A stretch of DNA of 64,000 nucleotides, taken from positions 62,001 to 126,000 of the forward strand of contig CAWEHB010000003.1 of assembly GCA_963808705.1 (NCBI GenBank). Direction: 5' to 3'. This DNA comes from JASHPR01 sp963808705 (lineage in GTDB: Bacteria > Actinomycetota > Actinomycetes > Streptosporangiales > Streptosporangiaceae). Each line of letters starts with the position of its first letter. Positions within the stretch are counted from its first letter, which is position 1. The position numbers were made by a program, and so were the translations under genes. The notes below the pieces were generated by a model, which saw only the letters and a list, made by a program, of their open reading frames with translations, was not told the DNA's origin and ran no database searches. Below are positions 51,909 to 59,689 of this stretch, in pieces.

Positions 51909-52448
51909 TCAGGACTCCAGGCCCAGGATCCGCAGCACCTCGGGCAGCACGTCCCGCGCCCGGGCCTGGATCTGCTCCTGGCTCAGGCTGGCGATCGGGT
52001 GCGGCACGGTCACGAACTCGAACCCGGGGAAGCCGTAGGCCTGCGCCATGGCCTGCGCCGGCAGGAGGAAGCTGTCCGTGCAGATGCTCACCGCGGGCAC
52101 CCCGGCCCGCTCCAGCAGGATCCCGTCGGCCAAACTGGCCGCGCTGCAGGAGCCTCAATCACCGATGCCTGCCACCGCGAAATCGCAGTTGTGCAGGATC
52201 CGCTGGATCAGGCTCTCCTCGGTCGGCGTGCCGAAGTAGCTCTTGGTGTAAATGACAGCTGCCTGCAGGCCGTGCGCGCGCTGCAGTTCCCGCGCGACGG
52301 CCGCCAGCAGCGCGGCGGAGTTCGGCTTGGCGTTCTCCAGAAGGCCGGCGGTCAGCCCGCGGACGCTGCGCAGCCGGGGGGTGAGCGTGGTGTCCGCGGG
52401 CCGGTCGCTGTCCCCGGTGGGGTCGACCAGCTTCTCGCGACCGGCCAT
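51909..52448 (-). CDS. UGSC-motif selenoprotein (in-frame UGA read as selenocysteine)
   Basis: 179 aa if UGA at 52157-52155 is decoded as Sec98. The codons around it read Gly-Ile-Gly-Asp-UGA-Gly-Ser-Cys-Ser-Ala-Ala-Ser, the signature (Sec-Gly-Ser-Cys) of the UGSC family first noticed in marine selenoproteomes. Both sides are in the same frame with no other stop: upstream ILHNCDFAVAGIGD, downstream SLADGILLERAGVPAVSICT and PAQAMAQAYGFPGFEFVTVP. The start at 52448 (ATG) has GGGGAGGG upstream; an earlier in-frame ATG at 52496 is less likely. A candidate SECIS hairpin follows the UGA. Sec98 and Cys101 could form a selenylsulfide. The molecular function of the family is unknown to me. The selenocysteine machinery (selA, selB, selC) is not in the window and must be elsewhere if this is translated. 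Confidence 0.88.
52109..52153 (-). promoter_or_regulatory. Candidate bacterial SECIS element
   Basis: On the transcript, starting one base after UGA, GCUCCUGCAG pairs with CUGCUGGAGC (one mismatch). Inside it CGGCC pairs with GGCCG around the five-base loop AGUUU. The loop contains the GU dinucleotide expected for SelB recognition and lies about 18-22 bases after the UGA, as in bacterial SECIS elements. The hairpin is inside the coding sequence, as required in bacteria. Confidence 0.65.
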
Positions 52449-52577
52449 GCTGCCCTCCCCGTCGCCGTCACGGGCCCGCGGCATCCAGCCAACCATGGCG
52501 ACGGCTCCGCTGACAAGATTGTGAACAGTGCCGCCGCGGCCAGGTCCGTCCTGGTCAGGTGCGTCGTCGGCCCGGGC

Positions 52578-52787
52578 TCAGGCTGGGCGTCTGCCCAGGT
52601 AGCTCGCGGCCAGCAGGGCGGCCCCGCTCCTGGCGGCGAACTCGCGCACGACCGGCAGCAGGCGCTCGACGATCACCGGAGCGAGACCGAGGCTGAGCTC
52701 ATCAAGCAGCAGAACCCTAGGCTTTCGCATGAGAGCCCGGGAGAGTGCGAGCATCTGCTGCTCGCCGCCGGACAGGAGCCCGGACAA
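52578..52787 (-). pseudogene. LivF-type ABC ATPase fragment
   Basis: Only the middle of a branched-chain-type ATPase remains: signature LSGGEQQMLALSRALM, Walker B PRVLLLDELSLGLAP, then VIVERLLPVVREFAARSGAA. It ends without the switch region, and Walker A is missing because the MetE-like gene interrupts the 5' side. It lies upstream of, and on the same strand as, the selenoprotein gene, suggesting that the selenoprotein operon once followed a Liv-type transporter. Confidence 0.8.
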
Positions 52788-52808
52788 CGTCGTAGAGGAG
52801 GCCGGAAG

Positions 52809-53906
52809 ATGACAGTCAACGTTCACGCCGATGTGATCGGCTCGCTGCTGCGTCCCCGCTACCTGTGGGAGGCGCGGGCCGCGCTGGAGGCTGGCCAGAT
52901 TTCCGCGGAGGAGTTCAAGCGGATCGAGGACCGCGCGGTGGACGCGGCGATCGCCCTGCAGGAGGGCTGCGGGCTTGACGTCGTCACCGACGGGGAGCTG
53001 CGCCGGTTCTCGTTCCTCGATCAGCTGCTCGGCGAGATCGAGGGCGGCATCGACAAGGAGGGCGCGGCCGTCCGCTTCCACGCCGCCGACCCCAGCCAGG
53101 ACTGGGAGTGGCACCCGCCGGTGACGATCACGGGCAAGCTCCGCGCGCGGCGCCAGATCACCCTCGAGGAGTTCGCCTACGCGCGCGCCCGGGCGCGGCG
53201 GCCGGTGAAGGTGACGCTGCCCAGCCCGCTGGTGCTGTACGGCGCGTGGTCGCCGGAGCTGTCCACGGCCGCCTATGCCGACCCCTGGGAGATGTTCGCC
53301 GACGCCGCGACGATCATGCGCGAGGAGGCGACGGCGCTGGCCCGCCTCGGCTGCAGCTACGTCCAGATCGACGCCCCGGACCTCGGCACCCTCGTCGACC
53401 CGGAGAACCGTGAGCTGCGCGAGTCGCTGGGCATGCCGACCGAGCGCACCCTGACCGAGGGTGTCGACATCATCAACTCCGTCGGCGACGTCCCCGGGGT
53501 CACCTTCGGCCTGCACCTGTGCAAGGGCAACTACCAGAGCAAGTGGATCGCGGCGGGGGGCTACGACTCGACCGCGGACAAGATATTCAGCCGGATGAGC
53601 AACTTCGACGTGTTCCTGCTCGAGTACGAGGACGAGCGGTCGGGGTCGTTCGAGCCGCTGGCGTACGTTCCGGACGACAAGGTGGTCATCCTCGGCCTGG
53701 TGTCCAGCAAGCGCGCGGAGGTGGAGCCCGCCGACGTGCTCATCGCGCGGATCAACGAGGCGGCCCGCTACGTCGACCTCGAGCGGCTCGGGCTGTCCAC
53801 CCAGTGCGGGTTCTCCTCGGTCTCCATCGGCGCGAACCTCATCACCGCCGACACCCAGCAACGCAAGCTGGAACTGGTCGGGGAGGTGGCCCGCCAGGTC
53901 TGGTAG
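52809..53906 (+). CDS. MetE C-terminal-domain-like (cobalamin-independent methionine synthase family) protein
   Basis: 365 aa single-barrel protein, like archaeal core MetE rather than the 750-residue two-domain enzyme. Start region VHADVIGSLLRPRYLWEARA; zinc ligands in GLHLCKGNY (His, Cys) and LSTQCGFSS (Cys); Asp region YVQIDAPDLGTLV. It likely transfers a methyl group to, or from, a thiol, or cleaves a related compound. GGAGGCCGGAAG precedes the ATG. Adjacent and divergent to the selenoprotein operon; its start has replaced the 5' part of the LivF relic. Confidence 0.87.
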   Translation: MTVNVHADVIGSLLRPRYLWEARAALEAGQISAEEFKRIEDRAVDAAIALQEGCGLDVVTDGELRRFSFLDQLLGEIEGGIDKEGAAVRFHAADPSQDWEWHPPVTITGKLRARRQITLEEFAYARARARRPVKVTLPSPLVLYGAWSPELSTAAYADPWEMFADAATIMREEATALARLGCSYVQIDAPDLGTLVDPENRELRESLGMPTERTLTEGVDIINSVGDVPGVTFGLHLCKGNYQSKWIAAGGYDSTADKIFSRMSNFDVFLLEYEDERSGSFEPLAYVPDDKVVILGLVSSKRAEVEPADVLIARINEAARYVDLERLGLSTQCGFSSVSIGANLITADTQQRKLELVGEVARQVW

Positions 53907-53940
53907 CCGACGCTCGCGGCTCACGGACAGCCCCGGTCAC

Positions 53941-53964
53941 TGACCAGCTGACCAGCTGACCAGC
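53941..53964. repeat. 8-bp tandem repeat, three units
   Basis: TGACCAGC three times in the convergent gap between the MetE-like and amine oxidase genes. Short, but matches the window-wide pattern of duplications at gene junctions. Confidence 0.7.
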
Positions 53965-53998
53965 TGGCCGGATCGGCCCGATGGCGCGGCCTGGGGCC

Positions 53999-55960
53999 TC
54001 AGCCCTGGTGGTGGCGGTGCTCCGCGGGCGGTACGTCGAGGGCGGGGTTGCCGTCGAAGAAGCCGTCTGCCCTGAGCTGGAACCCGACGCGGGTGACCGG
54101 CATCACCGGCCAGTCCTCCGGGCGCACCACGTGGTGAGCGGTGAACGTGTGCCAGAGCACCAGGTCGGTGTTTTCCAGCGGGCGGTCGGCCGCGGTCCAG
54201 GCCGGCAGGCCGTCCCCGCCGGGATGCTGGTTGGGGTATTCGCCGGCCGGGAACCGCTGGTCGGGATCGTAGGCGGTGACCCACAGGTGCTTGCCGGCGA
54301 ACCCGGCCCGCCGCGCGATGTGGGTGTCGGGCTGCCAGAAGGGCAGCACGCTGTCCTGGGGCACGAGCTTGTAGGCGACCGGCTCGCCGGTGGCGTTCCG
54401 CCGGCCGGGGTTGGCGATCTTCCAGTAGCGGGCGGCGCGACCGTCAGCTACCCGCTGCGCCTCGGACTCGCGGCGCAGCGGGGTCTGCCGCACCACCCAG
54501 GCGTTGCCGTACGGGTTCTCCGGGCCGGGCGGCAGCGCCACCGAGTCGCACTCATAGACGGTGTTCTGCGGGCCGTCGACCATCATGTCCAGCCGCACGC
54601 AGAAGATGTGCTGGTGGTTGGGGCCGTAGACCTGGGGGGCGACCAGGGTGCCGTGGGCCGGCTTCTGCCCCTCGGGCAGCGCCCCGTTGGAGATCACGCC
54701 GGTCAGCTTGACCTCGTATTCGATGGTGCCGTCCTGGTAGAGGTACCAGAAGTAGCCGTACTCATAGTTCCCGACGGTGGCGATCATCGAGATCACCAGC
54801 CGCCGCGCGCGCCGGACCTCGGCCTTGCCGGTCCGCCAGTCGGAGTGCTTCCACGACATGCCGTGGTCTTCCTCGTGCATGCAGATTGCGTTCTTGATCA
54901 GCTGCGCGTGGCCGTCGTTGTCGTTGAGGTAGGCGTCGAAGTAGTGGATCTCGCCCAGGCAGTCGCAGCCCAGCTCCAGGCTGTTGGCGAGCACCCCGAT
55001 GCCATATTCGCCCATGTCGAAGACGTTCTTGCGGTACTGCGCCGGGCTCGGATCGCCGTAGGGGATGACCATTTCCGCGAGCGAGGCGCGGTAGATCAGC
55101 GGCCGGAGCGTTCCGTGATCCTGGTAGCGCACCAGGTGGAGGACCAGCCCCTCGCGGGGGGTAAAGCCGACCTGGAACCGCCACTTCTGCCAGCTCACCT
55201 CGTGCCCGTCGACGGTGAAGCTGGTGCCGTGCGGCTGGGTGATCTCCACTGGCTTCAGGTCCTGCCGGGGGCCGTCGGGGAAGTGCGGGACGTTTCCGGC
55301 GTCGCGGATTCCTTCGGCGGTGTAGTTACCGCTGCGCGGCGGCAGGGGGACCACCCCGTGGTCCTCGATGTCCACTACCTCCATGCGGTCCAGGTCGAAG
55401 CGGACGATCAGGCCCTCCACCGGGCGGGCGTACCCGTTGTCATCGGGGTCCCCCTCGCGCATCCAGGTCAGCGGCCGCAGGAACCGGCCCCGCTCGGCCG
55501 CGTCCCCGGGCCCGAGGTAGCCCACCGACCATGGGTCGATCATCACCATGTCGAAGTCGGTGATGCCACGCCGGCGCATCGCCTCTTGCCAGCGGGCGTC
55601 CTTCCTGACCGCCTCCTCGGTGGCCAGGAACTCCTCGAGCATGACCGCCGGCTGGACGCCGGGCAGCTCCCGCCACCGGCGCACCTCGCCGGCGGTGATC
55701 GAGACCACCGCCTCGTAGGTCCGGCATTCGGCCCGTTCCCGGAGCACGATGTGCGCCTCGCGCTCGAACGGCTCGCCCGGCCGGTAGCCCAGGACCGCGT
55801 CCTTGGCTGGTTCCCGCAGCGTGACGTAGACGAAGCGCGCGCTCGCGGCCAGGCCGCGGTCCTGCTTGAGGATCCGGCTGGCGGCCTCGATCTCCTCCGC
55901 AGTCAGCGGGTCCAGCAGATGCCGCACCGCCACCGTGGCGTGCTCAGCCGTCTTCATCAT
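53999..55960 (-). CDS. Copper-containing primary amine oxidase
   Basis: 653 aa, similar in length to Arthrobacter enzymes (~640-680). Quinone cofactor motif VGNYEYGYFW (Tyr399 would become topaquinone), catalytic base Asp315 in NVFDMGEYGIG, copper ligands His449 and His451 in PNHQHIFCV with a third His near TAHHVVRPEDWPVMP. It oxidises primary amines such as tyramine, histamine or phenylethylamine to aldehydes with ammonia and peroxide. The ATG at 55960 follows AAGGAG; MM at the start leaves two possibilities. Cytosolic, no signal peptide. Divergent from a GntR/UTRA regulator with a perfect palindrome between them. Confidence 0.95.
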   Translation of the reverse strand: MMKTAEHATVAVRHLLDPLTAEEIEAASRILKQDRGLAASARFVYVTLREPAKDAVLGYRPGEPFEREAHIVLRERAECRTYEAVVSITAGEVRRWRELPGVQPAVMLEEFLATEEAVRKDARWQEAMRRRGITDFDMVMIDPWSVGYLGPGDAAERGRFLRPLTWMREGDPDDNGYARPVEGLIVRFDLDRMEVVDIEDHGVVPLPPRSGNYTAEGIRDAGNVPHFPDGPRQDLKPVEITQPHGTSFTVDGHEVSWQKWRFQVGFTPREGLVLHLVRYQDHGTLRPLIYRASLAEMVIPYGDPSPAQYRKNVFDMGEYGIGVLANSLELGCDCLGEIHYFDAYLNDNDGHAQLIKNAICMHEEDHGMSWKHSDWRTGKAEVRRARRLVISMIATVGNYEYGYFWYLYQDGTIEYEVKLTGVISNGALPEGQKPAHGTLVAPQVYGPNHQHIFCVRLDMMVDGPQNTVYECDSVALPPGPENPYGNAWVVRQTPLRRESEAQRVADGRAARYWKIANPGRRNATGEPVAYKLVPQDSVLPFWQPDTHIARRAGFAGKHLWVTAYDPDQRFPAGEYPNQHPGGDGLPAWTAADRPLENTDLVLWHTFTAHHVVRPEDWPVMPVTRVGFQLRADGFFDGNPALDVPPAEHRHHQG

Positions 55961-56090
55961 CCGCTCCTTCCCTGGCTCCCGAAGCCACGGACACTCGCAC
56001 ACGGCAGTGAGCGTCACACCGCCACAGCGAGAGCGGGCGGGAGCGGCCGGTTTCCTCCCGGTCCTACCGCAGACAAATTGGTACGTCAAG

Positions 56091-56106
56091 AGGATGAATT
56101 CATCCT
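56091..56106. promoter_or_regulatory. Perfect 16-bp palindrome, likely GntR operator
   Basis: AGGATGAATTCATCCT reads the same on both strands. It lies in the less GC-rich divergent promoter region between the amine oxidase and the GntR/UTRA regulator, 34 bases before the proposed regulator start. TTGGTACGTCAA just upstream is a second imperfect inverted repeat. Confidence 0.6.
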
Positions 56107-56139
56107 ACTCAGCGCTGACCGATGTGGCGGTTCCCTAGC

Positions 56140-57036
56140 ATGAAGGGCGTGACCGGAAACGTCGGCATGACCGGCCCGGGGCGATCCGGCGACGCTGCCG
56201 CCCCGCTGCGCCGGATGCCCTTGTACGCACAGGCCGAGAAGGTGCTCGAGGACCTGCTGGTACGCCGGCGGTACCGGATCGGTGACCGCATCCCCCCGGA
56301 AGCGGATCTGGTGACGAGCCTGGGCGTCTCCCGGGCGACCATCAGGGCAGCAGTAGGACGACTGGTCAGTCGTGGATTGCTGGTCAGGCGCCAGGGCAGC
56401 GGCACCTTCCTCGCCCGGCTCCCCGAGCGGAGCGATCAGCCGAGCCCGGCAGGGATCAAACTGGGCAGCAGCGTCGCCCAGCTCGGAAGGCTGGAGACCT
56501 ACGCGAGCATCGCCGAACGGCTCGGGCTCAAGGCTGACAGCGGGCAACTGCGCGTGGAGGCCGCCCGGGCTACCCGTGAAGAGGCCGATGCGCTTGAGCT
56601 TCCCGACAGCGGCGAGGTGACCCGCGTCTCTCGCGTCCTGCTCCTCGATGGTGAGGCCGCAGCGTGGATGATCGACGTGCTCCCGGCGGGCGTGATCCCG
56701 GCCGGGAAGGTCAAGGAGCGCCTCTCATCTCACCAGATGGTGCTTGACCTGCTCTTGGATGAGGGGATCCCGGTCGCCTTCAGCGAGGTGGAGGTCAGCG
56801 CCGCGCTGCTCGACCCTAGCCAGCCGGCCGGAAGGTTCCTTGGGCTGAATCAGCCGACGGCTGCGCTCATACTGACGGAGATCATGTACCCCGACGGAGC
56901 CGTTTCTGCCGACGGCCGTCCCGTGCAATGGAGCCGAAACTTTTTCCTCCCGGGCAAGCTCAGCCTCCGCCTGGTCCGAGACACGCCAGCCAACCGTGAC
57001 CCGGCAATAGTCCTCCAACTGTTCGCGGATACCTGA
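56140..57036 (+). CDS. GntR-family regulator, HutC/UTRA subfamily
   Basis: 298 aa. Winged helix: PLYAQAEKVLEDLLVRRRYR, IPPEADLVTSLGVSRATIRA, GLLVRRQGSGTFLA. The UTRA ligand domain follows (ESLTIS-type pattern around DSGEVTRVSRVLLLDGEAAA and FLGLNQPTAALILTEIMYPD). The start is uncertain; ATG at 56140 and a later ATG are both possible and neither has a strong ribosome site, so a leaderless transcript is conceivable. Probable local regulator of the amine oxidase. Confidence 0.9.
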   Translation: MKGVTGNVGMTGPGRSGDAAAPLRRMPLYAQAEKVLEDLLVRRRYRIGDRIPPEADLVTSLGVSRATIRAAVGRLVSRGLLVRRQGSGTFLARLPERSDQPSPAGIKLGSSVAQLGRLETYASIAERLGLKADSGQLRVEAARATREEADALELPDSGEVTRVSRVLLLDGEAAAWMIDVLPAGVIPAGKVKERLSSHQMVLDLLLDEGIPVAFSEVEVSAALLDPSQPAGRFLGLNQPTAALILTEIMYPDGAVSADGRPVQWSRNFFLPGKLSLRLVRDTPANRDPAIVLQLFADT

Positions 57037-57400
57037 GCGGCTCAGGCCGTCGCGCCGGCTGGATTGCGGCGGGGTCGGTCGCGCTGATAGCGGGCGGCAT
57101 GGCCCTGGCGTACCTGGACCGGCATCTGCTGTCAGCGGCCATGACGACCTGGGACTTCTCCGACGTTCTCACCGACGTGATAAAGCTGGCCATCCCGGTC
57201 ATCGGCTTCGTCATTGCCTCCCGGCAGCCTGGTAACCGCATCGGCTGGCTGTTCCTGGCGGCGGTGGCGCCCGGCCGCCTGGTTCGTGGGCGGCGTTTTC
57301 GCGCTGAGCACCGTGGCCGTGCTGGCGGGCGCCACCCGCGCCTGGCCGCACCCGTTCAGCGGCGTGCCAGCGCCTCGGATTCGACGTCCAGCCGCGAGAA
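57037..57400 (+). pseudogene. Relic of a membrane sensor (histidine-kinase N-terminus)
   Basis: One frame encodes membrane-sensor-like text: VIKLAIPVIGFVIASRQPGN and RIGWLFLAAVAP. After about 57265 the hydrophobic continuation (AAWFVGGVFALSTVAVLAGA) is in another frame and soon ends. The IGWLFLA motif is typical of the membrane part of actinobacterial histidine kinases. No kinase domain remains. Confidence 0.55.
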
Positions 57401-57449
57401 CCACGGGCATGGCCATCCGGTCCTGCCCGTCTGGCTCAGGGCGAGGATC

Positions 57450-57965
57450 TCAGGATGTGACCTTGTCCGCGCGGTGCGGCAGCTTCCAGCCGGGGCGGAC
57501 GAAGTGGCACGTGTACCCCTCTGGGTAACGCTCCAGGTAGTCCTGGTGCTCGGGCTCGGCCTCCCAGAACGGCCCGGCAGGCGACACCTCGGTCACCACC
57601 TTGCCCGGCCACAGGCCGGAGGCGTCGACGTCGGCGATCGTGTCCTCGGCGGTCTGCTTCTGCGCGTCGCTGAGGTAGAAGATGGCCGACCGGTAGCTGG
57701 TCCCGATGTCGTTGCCCTGCCGGTTCAGCGTGGTCGGGTCGTGGACCTGGAAGAAGAACTCCAGCAGGTCCCGGTAGGAGATCCGGTCCGGGTCGAAGAT
57801 GATCTCGATCGCCTCGGCGTGGCCGCGGTGGTTCCGGTAGGTCGCGTTCGGCACATCACCGCCGGTGTAGCCGACCCTGGTCGAGAGCACGCCGGGGAGC
57901 TTGCGGATGAGGTCCTGCATGCCCCAGAAACAGCCGCCGGCGAGGATGGCCTTCTCGGTCGTCAT
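57450..57965 (-). CDS. msrA: Peptide-methionine (S)-S-oxide reductase MsrA
   Basis: 171 aa repair enzyme for methionine-S-sulfoxide. Catalytic GGCFWGMQDLIRKLPGV, then VGYTGGDVPNATYRNHRGHA, the Glu/Asp substrate residues and YRSAIFYLSDAQKQTAED, HQDYLERYPEGYTCHFVRPG. The ATG at 57965 has GGGAG upstream. Stands alone, 36 kb from msrB. Confidence 0.95.
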   Translation of the reverse strand: MTTEKAILAGGCFWGMQDLIRKLPGVLSTRVGYTGGDVPNATYRNHRGHAEAIEIIFDPDRISYRDLLEFFFQVHDPTTLNRQGNDIGTSYRSAIFYLSDAQKQTAEDTIADVDASGLWPGKVVTEVSPAGPFWEAEPEHQDYLERYPEGYTCHFVRPGWKLPHRADKVTS

Positions 57966-58312
57966 GATGCGCTCCCGTGTCGTGTGCGGGTCGAACAGCT
58001 TGCGGTAGGCGGTCCCGCGGCCCTTGCGCTCCAGGAGTGCCGCCCGCTGGCGCGGGCGCACGGTGCCACCGGTATATGCAACCCCGCGCCGGCTCCCGCT
58101 ATTTCAGCGGGTGCCTGAAGGCCTGGTGCCATTGATCCCCGTGACTGGCCGACGCCCGATTGTGCCGGGAAGCGGGGGGCGGGACGTGCGACTGCGCGGG
58201 CGCGCAATGGCGGTGGACGAGCTGATCCTGGATGCCGGGCGGCGGACCTGGCGGCTTCCTTTCATACAGTGGCAGGACTTCCCCTGCACGCGACCGAAGG
58301 GATGTACGCGCC
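57966..58312. other. Divergent intergenic region between msrA and the M16 peptidase pair
   Basis: 347 bases without a convincing gene. A small hairpin CCCGC-TATTTCA-GCGGG lies at 58095-58111. The last 60 bases before the peptidase start are less GC-rich and probably contain its promoter (CATACAGT near 58264), but no clear hexamer pair is seen. Confidence 0.4.
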
Positions 58313-59689
58313 GTGGGTCATGCAGCCACGCAGCAGGCCGGTTCCGGCGGCCTGACCGCGACCGAGCACCGTCTGGACAACGGCCTGCGCCTCGTGCTCT
58401 CCGAGGACCACCTGAATCCGGTCGCGGCGGTCTGCCTCTGGTATGACGTGGGCTCGCGGTACGAGGTCCAGGGCCGCACTGGCCTGGCTCACCTCTTCGA
58501 GCACCTGATGTTTCAGGGTTCGGCGCAGGTCAAGGGAAACGGCCACTTCGAGCTGGTCCAGGGCGCTGGCGGCTCGCTCAACGGGACGACGAGCTTCGAG
58601 CGCACCAACTATTTCGAGACCATGCCCGCGCACCAGCTGGAGCTGGCGCTCTGGCTGGAGGCGGACCGCATGGGCTCGCTGCTTGCGGCGCTGGGCGAGG
58701 AGTCTCTGCAGAACCAGCGGGACGTGGTCAAGAACGAGCGTCGGCAGCGTTACGACAACGTGCCCTACGGCACCGCGTTCGAGCGGATGACCGCGCTGGC
58801 CTATCCCGAGGGCCACCCGTACCACCACATTCCCATCGGCTCCATGGCCGATCTGGACGCGGTGACGCTGGACGACGCGCGAGCGTTCTTCCGCGCGAAC
58901 TACGCGCCGGACAACGCGGTCCTGGCGGTCGTCGGCGACATCGATCCGGGCCAGGCGCGTCGATGGGTCGAGAAATACTTCGGCTCCATCCCGCCCTACG
59001 ACGGCAAGGTGCCGCCCCGCGACGGCACGCTCCCCGACATCATCGGCGCAGAACTGCGCGTGGAGATCCGGGAGGAGGTCCCGGCCCGCGCGCTGATGGC
59101 CGCCTACCGCCTGCCGCGCGACGGCACGCGTGAGTGCGACGCGGCCGAGCTGGCGCTCACCGTCCTCGGTGACGGCATGGCGTCCCGGCTCTACAACCGG
59201 CTGGTGCGCCGCGACCGCACCGCCCTCATGGCCGGCGTCGGGCTGCTGCGGCTCGCTGGCGCCCCCTCGCTGGGCTGGCTGGACGTGAAAGCCTCCGGCG
59301 GCGCCCGGATCCCGCAGATCGAGGCCGCCGTCGACGAGGAACTGGCGCGGCTCCGCGCGGAGGCGCCGGGCGCCGGGGAGATGGAGCGGGCGCAGGCCCT
59401 GGTGGAACGCGAGTGGCTGGACCGGCTCGGTACGGTGGCCGGCCGGGCCGATGAGCTGTGCCGGTATGCGGTGCTGTTCGGTGAGCCGCAGCTCGCGTTC
59501 ACCGCCGTCAACCGGATGCTGGATGTCACCAGCGAGGAGGTCCGGGCGGTTGCCGCGGCGCGGCTGCGCCCCGACAACCGTGCGGTGCTGGCATACGAGC
59601 CGGTGACCTCCAAAGACACGGCCGGCCCGGCCGGCGACCGGGCCGGTACGGCCGATGAGAACGACAAGCGGGACGGAGCCGGGCAGTGA
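58313..59689 (+). CDS. M16 zinc peptidase, catalytic subunit
   Basis: 458 aa. The inverted zinc motif HLFEHLMFQG (His-x2-Glu-His) and the downstream Glu in VVKNERRQRYDN are intact. The second half has the M16 C-terminal barrel (VLGDGMASRLYNRLVRRDRT). GTG at 58313 with GAAGGGA upstream; no signal peptide. The second-subunit gene overlaps its stop (GTGA), giving an obligate heterodimer like the bacterial two-subunit M16 peptidases and mitochondrial processing peptidase. Confidence 0.92.
   Translation: MGHAATQQAGSGGLTATEHRLDNGLRLVLSEDHLNPVAAVCLWYDVGSRYEVQGRTGLAHLFEHLMFQGSAQVKGNGHFELVQGAGGSLNGTTSFERTNYFETMPAHQLELALWLEADRMGSLLAALGEESLQNQRDVVKNERRQRYDNVPYGTAFERMTALAYPEGHPYHHIPIGSMADLDAVTLDDARAFFRANYAPDNAVLAVVGDIDPGQARRWVEKYFGSIPPYDGKVPPRDGTLPDIIGAELRVEIREEVPARALMAAYRLPRDGTRECDAAELALTVLGDGMASRLYNRLVRRDRTALMAGVGLLRLAGAPSLGWLDVKASGGARIPQIEAAVDEELARLRAEAPGAGEMERAQALVEREWLDRLGTVAGRADELCRYAVLFGEPQLAFTAVNRMLDVTSEEVRAVAAARLRPDNRAVLAYEPVTSKDTAGPAGDRAGTADENDKRDGAGQ

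Noticed and set aside
51909..51911. The terminal TGA of the selenoprotein gene as a second selenocysteine codon
   Set aside because: Translation beyond it runs at once into the next gene's start and shows no family sequence; the protein has a natural end there.
54000..56100. Long plus-strand open frame across the amine oxidase
   Set aside because: It is antisense to a protein with complete amine oxidase motifs and shows no domain of its own.
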